From assembly GCA_046757645.1 (NCBI GenBank), contig JBHHYS010000106.1, forward strand, positions 1-8,182: a stretch of 8,182 nt of DNA, read 5' to 3'. How positions within the stretch are numbered: position 1 is the first letter of the stretch; every line of letters begins with the position of its first letter. The position numbers were made by a program, and so were the translations under genes. This document shows, piece by piece, positions 5,877-8,182 of the stretch. The notes under the pieces are model-generated. The model saw only the letters and a list, made by a program, of their open reading frames with translations, made no database searches and was not told where the DNA came from. The stretch is from JBHHYS01 sp046757645 (GTDB lineage Bacteria; Acidobacteriota; Terriglobia; Acidiferrales; 2-02-FULL-67-57).

Positions 5877-5888
5877 TGTTTTTATAGA
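5860..5888 (+). promoter_or_regulatory. Promoter of the rhodanese gene (TTGACG-17-TATAGA)
   Basis: The -35 TTGACG (5860-5865) matches five of six consensus positions. The spacer is 17 bases and the -10 TATAGA (5883-5888) matches four of six. Transcription would begin near 5895, with a leader of about 67 bases to the ATG at 5962. The leader contains a GACCCC/GGGGTC hairpin (5922-5927 with 5937-5942). Confidence 0.62.
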
Positions 5889-5961
5889 GTGGTAGAAAGG
5901 AGCCGTACGACTGCCGGCGGCGACCCCAGCCCTGCGGGGGTCTGCACGGGGAGAGGAATTC

Positions 5962-6339
5962 ATGGCGAAGCAGCATTCTGAGAGATTTTTGGCGCTGGTG
6001 GAGGAGGTGCGGAAGCGCGTTCAGGAGCTCTCGATCGATCAGGTGAAGGAAAAGCTGGAGCGCGGCGAAGGGTTCCGGCTGATTGACGTCCGCGAAGCCG
6101 ACGAGTACGCCCGGGGGCACCTGCCGCGGGCGGAGCCGCTCTGCAAAGGCATTCTGGAGCGCGACATCGAAAAGTTGGTCCCCAATCCCGCCACCCCGAT
6201 TGTGCTTTACTGTGGGGGCGGGTTCCGCTCCGCGCTGGCCGCTGCGAACCTCCAGAAGATGGGCTACCAGAACGTCTTCTCTCTGTGGGGCGGCTGGCGG
6301 GCTTGGACGGAAGCGGGGTATCCCGTCGAGAAGCAATGA
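5962..6339 (+). CDS. Single-domain rhodanese-like sulfurtransferase
   Basis: The 125-residue cytoplasmic protein carries one rhodanese domain (about 24-122), preceded by a short helical N-terminus. Family hallmarks are LIDVREADEYARGHLPRA (D42, R44, the CH2A-like region), the active-site loop YCGGGFRSALAA with the persulfide-forming C84 at its start and R89 at its end, and the closing GYQNVFSLWGGWRAWTEAGYPV. The six-residue loop C-GGGFR is the sulfurtransferase rather than phosphatase length. The enzyme should move sulfane sulfur from a donor such as thiosulfate or a persulfide to an acceptor; the in vivo partners cannot be read from sequence. AGAGGA at 5952-5957 is a good ribosome binding site for ATG 5962. 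The next gene on the strand is a TauE/SafE permease 151 bases downstream, suggesting a shared sulfur role. Confidence 0.95.
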   Translation: MAKQHSERFLALVEEVRKRVQELSIDQVKEKLERGEGFRLIDVREADEYARGHLPRAEPLCKGILERDIEKLVPNPATPIVLYCGGGFRSALAAANLQKMGYQNVFSLWGGWRAWTEAGYPVEKQ

Positions 6340-6375
6340 AACCCCGGATGCACGCGGATAGGGACGGATCTACCC

Positions 6376-6438
6376 TCAGGGGCTAATGCCCCATTCTTTC
6401 CGACTTGTTTTTCGGCACAGCTAAAGCCGTGCTCTGAC
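6376..6438 (+). repeat. Double-palindrome repeat (family C), older copy
   Basis: TCAGGGGCTAATGCCCC (hairpin GGGGC-TAAT-GCCCC at 6379-6392) is followed by a 21-base spacer and TCGGCACAGCTAAAGCC with GTGCTCTGAC, an imperfect hairpin at 6414-6433 with one mismatch and one G-T pair. The same order and wording recur in a cleaner copy at 8110-8170. It lies between the rhodanese and permease genes and is non-coding. Confidence 0.75.
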
Positions 6439-6490
6439 AAAGCCTTGCCAGGGCAGCAGCAGGGCTGAACGAGAAGAAACGGAAAGCTAG

Positions 6491-7264
6491 ATGTGGTGGA
6501 TTGAGGCGACTCTGACCGGGCTGGTGCCGGCGCTGGCGGGCGGGCTGGTTGGTCTGGTGCTGGGCAACCTGCGCTGGCCGCTGGTGCTGGGGCTGCTGGC
6601 CGGGAATGCCACCCTGGCGGCGGGCACGAACCTGGCGGTGAGCACGGTAAGCGCCGTGGGGGGAACCTACAAGCACGTGCGCGAGGGGCGGTTCGACGGG
6701 TCGCTGTTCGTGTGGCTGGGTGGGGCGGCGGTGGTGGGGGGATTCGTGGGGTCGTTTCTGACCCGCGCCCTCCCGGCAGCGGCACTGTTGGGTCTGATCG
6801 CGGCGCTGCTGCTCTATGAAGGAACACGGATGCTGCGCGCCTCCAGCGCCCCGGAAGCAGCAGCACTGGGGGAGCGCGGTTGGGGGCGGCCGTGGCGGCG
6901 TCACCTGGCGGCGATGCTCATCGGGTTCGTCATCGGCGTGCTCAGCGGGATGGTGGGAATGCTGCTGGGCAGCTTGCGGCTGCCGGCGATGATCCGTTGG
7001 CTGGGTGTGGATACGCGCACCGCGGTGGGGACCAATATGGCGATTGGCCTGGTGGGAGGCTTGGCGGCCACCACCGGGCACCTGGCGCAAAAGCAAGTCG
7101 CGCTCCTGCCGCTGGTGGTGGTGGGGCTGGCGGCGCTGCTTGGTTCTTACCTGGGGGCGCACTTCACCGGGCGGCTGCCGCTGCCCACGTTGAAGCGAGC
7201 GATTGGGGCGGTGTTGCTCGGCGTGGGGGCATTACTGGCGGGGCTCGCCTGGCAAGGCTACTAG
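6491..7264 (+). CDS. TauE/SafE-family (DUF81) membrane permease, putative sulfite/sulfonate or other anion exporter
   Basis: The 257-residue product is almost wholly hydrophobic, with seven to eight likely membrane segments. It is built of two related halves (about 17-115 and 149-250), the internal duplication typical of TauE/SafE. Each half has a glycine-rich helix followed by a G-x-L-R-x-P step (GNLRWPLV at 25-32; GSLRLPAM near 160) and a GTN[LM]A motif (45-49; 180-184) leading to a GG-x-x pattern. The two halves are joined by a charged linker (about 118-138). Family members export sulfite, sulfoacetate or related anions, but specificity cannot be read here. ATG 6491 follows GGAAA (6481-6485) at a normal distance. 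The upstream rhodanese supports a sulfur link, although a repeat separates the genes and cotranscription is not shown. A short CTAGC/GCTAG inverted repeat (7261-7275) overlaps the stop codon; it is not a clear terminator. Confidence 0.85.
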   Translation: MWWIEATLTGLVPALAGGLVGLVLGNLRWPLVLGLLAGNATLAAGTNLAVSTVSAVGGTYKHVREGRFDGSLFVWLGGAAVVGGFVGSFLTRALPAAALLGLIAALLLYEGTRMLRASSAPEAAALGERGWGRPWRRHLAAMLIGFVIGVLSGMVGMLLGSLRLPAMIRWLGVDTRTAVGTNMAIGLVGGLAATTGHLAQKQVALLPLVVVGLAALLGSYLGAHFTGRLPLPTLKRAIGAVLLGVGALLAGLAWQGY

Positions 7265-7317
7265 CTGGAAGCTAGAGGGGTGATGGAAAACTCTCCCGGG
7301 TGTGATTCTGACGAGCT

Positions 7318-7411
7318 GGGGGCGACGAAGAATCTCAAATGTGACTGATTTCAAGAAAGCAGATTCTCCGCCTCGCCCTTCGGCTCCGCTCAGGGCAGGC
7401 TCAGAATGACA
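7318..7411. repeat. Interspersed repeat with inverted AGAATCT ends and CCCTTCGGCTCCGCT core
   Basis: AGAATCT (7329-7335) is inverted as AGATTCT (7361-7367). A second inverted pair GCCCT (7375-7379) and AGGGC (7392-7396) flanks TCGGCTCCGCTC, ending in CTCAGAATGACA. On the minus strand it can be translated as CHSEPALSGAEGRG, a phrase I know from spurious hypothetical proteins created by a widespread bacterial intergenic repeat. The rest of the 7265-7456 gap holds nothing else I can support. Confidence 0.7.
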
Positions 7412-7456
7412 GTGAAAAAAAGCAGAGTTCGACAGCCGGCGCGAGGCGGCCCGGTG

Positions 7457-7485
7457 TTGACTTTCACCTCGCCCCCTCCTAGGAT
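7457..7485 (+). promoter_or_regulatory. Promoter of the Mpo1-like gene (TTGACT-17-TAGGAT)
   Basis: The -35 TTGACT (7457-7462, five of six matches), a 17-base spacer and the -10 TAGGAT (7480-7485, four of six) lie about 60 bases before the start codon. The predicted start near 7492 gives a leader of about 53 bases, so this gene has its own promoter independent of the permease. Confidence 0.6.
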
Positions 7486-7544
7486 GGGCGCCACACACAG
7501 CGAAAATTTGCCAGCCGGGAAGCTACCGGGCCGGAGAACACATT

Positions 7545-8003
7545 ATGGCAAGCAAACTGGATAGGCTGTGGGCGGACTATGAGGAGCATCACCGCACCGC
7601 GGGCAACAAGTGGTGCCACCTGGTGGGGATTCCGCTGATTCTGGTGGGGCTGCTCAGTTTGCTCTCGGTTCCGGTGTTTCGAGTGGAGCGGCTACCGGTG
7701 GAGGTGGCGCTGCTGCTGGTGGTGGTGACCGGCGGGCTCTACTTGTGGCTGGACGCGAAGCTGGGCGCGGCCATGTTCGCGGCGACGCTCCTGATCTACC
7801 TGGGGGCGCGGCTGCTGGCGTGGCCGGTGGCGTTGGGGCTGTTCGTGGTGGGCTGGGGGTTCCAGTTCGTCGGCCACGGGGTCTATGAGAAGCGCTCGCC
7901 GGCTTTCTTTACCAACCTGGCGCATTTGTTGGTGGGGCCGCTGTGGGTGCTGAATCATGCCCTGCGGATTCGAAGCGAGCAGCCGGGGAGCCACCGGGGC
8001 TAA
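7545..8003 (+). CDS. Mpo1/DUF962-like membrane protein (YGL010w family)
   Basis: The 152-residue protein has a short polar N-terminus, four or five hydrophobic segments (about 26-45, 50-69, 74-91, 93-110 and a weaker one at 124-140) and the family's spaced histidines: YEEHHRTAGNKWCHLVGIPL (H15, H16, H25), QFVGHGVYEKRSPAF (H111, E115) and LVGPLWVLNHAL (H138). In yeast, Mpo1 is an iron-dependent 2-hydroxy fatty acid dioxygenase in phytosphingosine breakdown, and these histidines are the likely metal ligands. Bacterial members are mostly untested, so the same activity here is inference. ATG 7545 follows GGAGA (7533-7537) with 7 bases spacing, and a good promoter lies upstream. The TAA stop at 8001-8003 falls in the loop of the terminator, so the last few codons (about 149-152) are encoded by the hairpin arm. 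Confidence 0.88.
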   Translation: MASKLDRLWADYEEHHRTAGNKWCHLVGIPLILVGLLSLLSVPVFRVERLPVEVALLLVVVTGGLYLWLDAKLGAAMFAATLLIYLGARLLAWPVALGLFVVGWGFQFVGHGVYEKRSPAFFTNLAHLLVGPLWVLNHALRIRSEQPGSHRG

Positions 8004-8019
8004 AGCCCGGTTTTTTTTT
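7994..8019 (+). terminator. Intrinsic terminator overlapping the stop codon of the Mpo1-like gene
   Basis: CCGGGGC (7994-8000) pairs with GCCCGG (8005-8010) with one bulged G; the loop is TAAA. Nine consecutive T follow (8011-8019). This is the clearest intrinsic terminator in the window. Its core GGGGCTAAAGCCC is the same as the family C palindrome at 8111-8126. Confidence 0.9.
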
Positions 8020-8035
8020 GGCTAGGGTGCCGGCC

Positions 8036-8102
8036 GGTGCTGAGCACCTCTTTTGGACCTAATAGGTAACAGAAACTCACCGCAGAGACGCGGAGAAAAC
8101 CT
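8036..8102 (+). repeat. Fragments of family B and family A repeats
   Basis: GGTGCTGAGCACC (8036-8048) followed by TCTTTTGGAC repeats the stem and part of the tail at 3362-3384. Then ACTCACCGCAGAGACGCGGAG and AAACCTCAG (about 8075-8102) match the purine-rich middle of family A with a short internal deletion and without either family A hairpin. Non-coding. Confidence 0.65.
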
Positions 8103-8109
8103 CAGACTT

Positions 8110-8170
8110 CAGGGGCTAAAGCCCCTCGCTTCGCTGGCGCTTTTCGGCACGGCTAAAGCCGTGCCCTGAC
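8110..8170 (+). repeat. Double-palindrome repeat (family C), intact copy
   Basis: There are two perfect hairpins: AGGGGCT-AA-AGCCCCT (8111-8126) and GGCACGGCT-AA-AGCCGTGCC (8146-8165), separated by 19 bases and followed by CTGAC. The shared core CTAAAG in both stems, and the match to 6376-6438, mark it as one composite element. No T-run follows either stem, so it is not an obvious terminator here. The remaining 12 bases (GGAGAAACACCG) resemble family A again. Confidence 0.8.
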
Positions 8171-8182
8171 GGAGAAACACCG

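Noticed and set aside
5872..6336. Minus-strand open frame opposite the rhodanese gene
   Set aside because: The plus strand encodes a complete rhodanese with catalytic Cys, good ribosome binding site and promoter; the antisense translation has no motif.
6383..7162. Minus-strand open frame opposite the permease gene
   Set aside because: Gln/His/Arg-rich antisense shadow of a hydrophobic membrane protein, as expected from complementing Leu/Val/Ala codons.
8111..8165. Second intrinsic terminator at the right edge
   Set aside because: Both stems are strong, but no T-run follows and no gene ends nearby; treated as a repeat element.

Overview
The window looks like a GC-rich (about 65% in the core genes) bacterial chromosome, probably Acidobacteriota. 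This is inferred from three things: a pair of secreted proteins opening with an FW-x-K-K/P motif that I associate with that phylum, intergenic DNA packed with short interspersed palindromic repeats, and otherwise ordinary housekeeping genes. No phylogenetic marker such as rRNA is present, so the placement is tentative.

Layout, left to right. Positions 1-62 hold the probable 3' end of an upstream gene. Positions 77-348 are two tandem 134-bp repeat units (family A). DNA polymerase I (polA, 507-3164, +) follows and ends at a GC-rich hairpin. A third family A unit and a second repeat type (a stem-loop with a conserved tail) fill 3199-3426. Next come two tandem paralogous genes for secreted proteins of unknown function (3459-4223 and 4237-5043, +). 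A lower-GC gene for a NYN/LabA-type putative nuclease lies on the opposite strand (5148-5747, -). It is divergent from a single-domain rhodanese (5962-6339, +), and their promoters interlock around a GTCAA-rich palindrome. A TauE/SafE-type permease (6491-7264, +) and an Mpo1/DUF962-like membrane protein (7545-8003, +) complete the gene set. The last gene ends inside an intrinsic terminator, and the window closes in more palindromic repeats.

Functional links: the rhodanese and the TauE/SafE permease make a plausible sulfur-handling pair. The two secreted paralogues form an operon with a 13-bp gap. The other genes show no obvious joint pathway.

I did not find a convincing new multi-gene system. 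The observations most worth checking are: (i) the NYN gene, whose conserved core strand is readable only in another frame over about 60 bases bounded by homopolymer runs, suggesting compensated frameshifts or sequence errors; (ii) the interspersed repeats, whose terminal hairpin keeps its pairing while its bases change; (iii) the overlapping divergent promoters at 5847-5888; and (iv) a stop codon that sits in the loop of a repeat-derived terminator.
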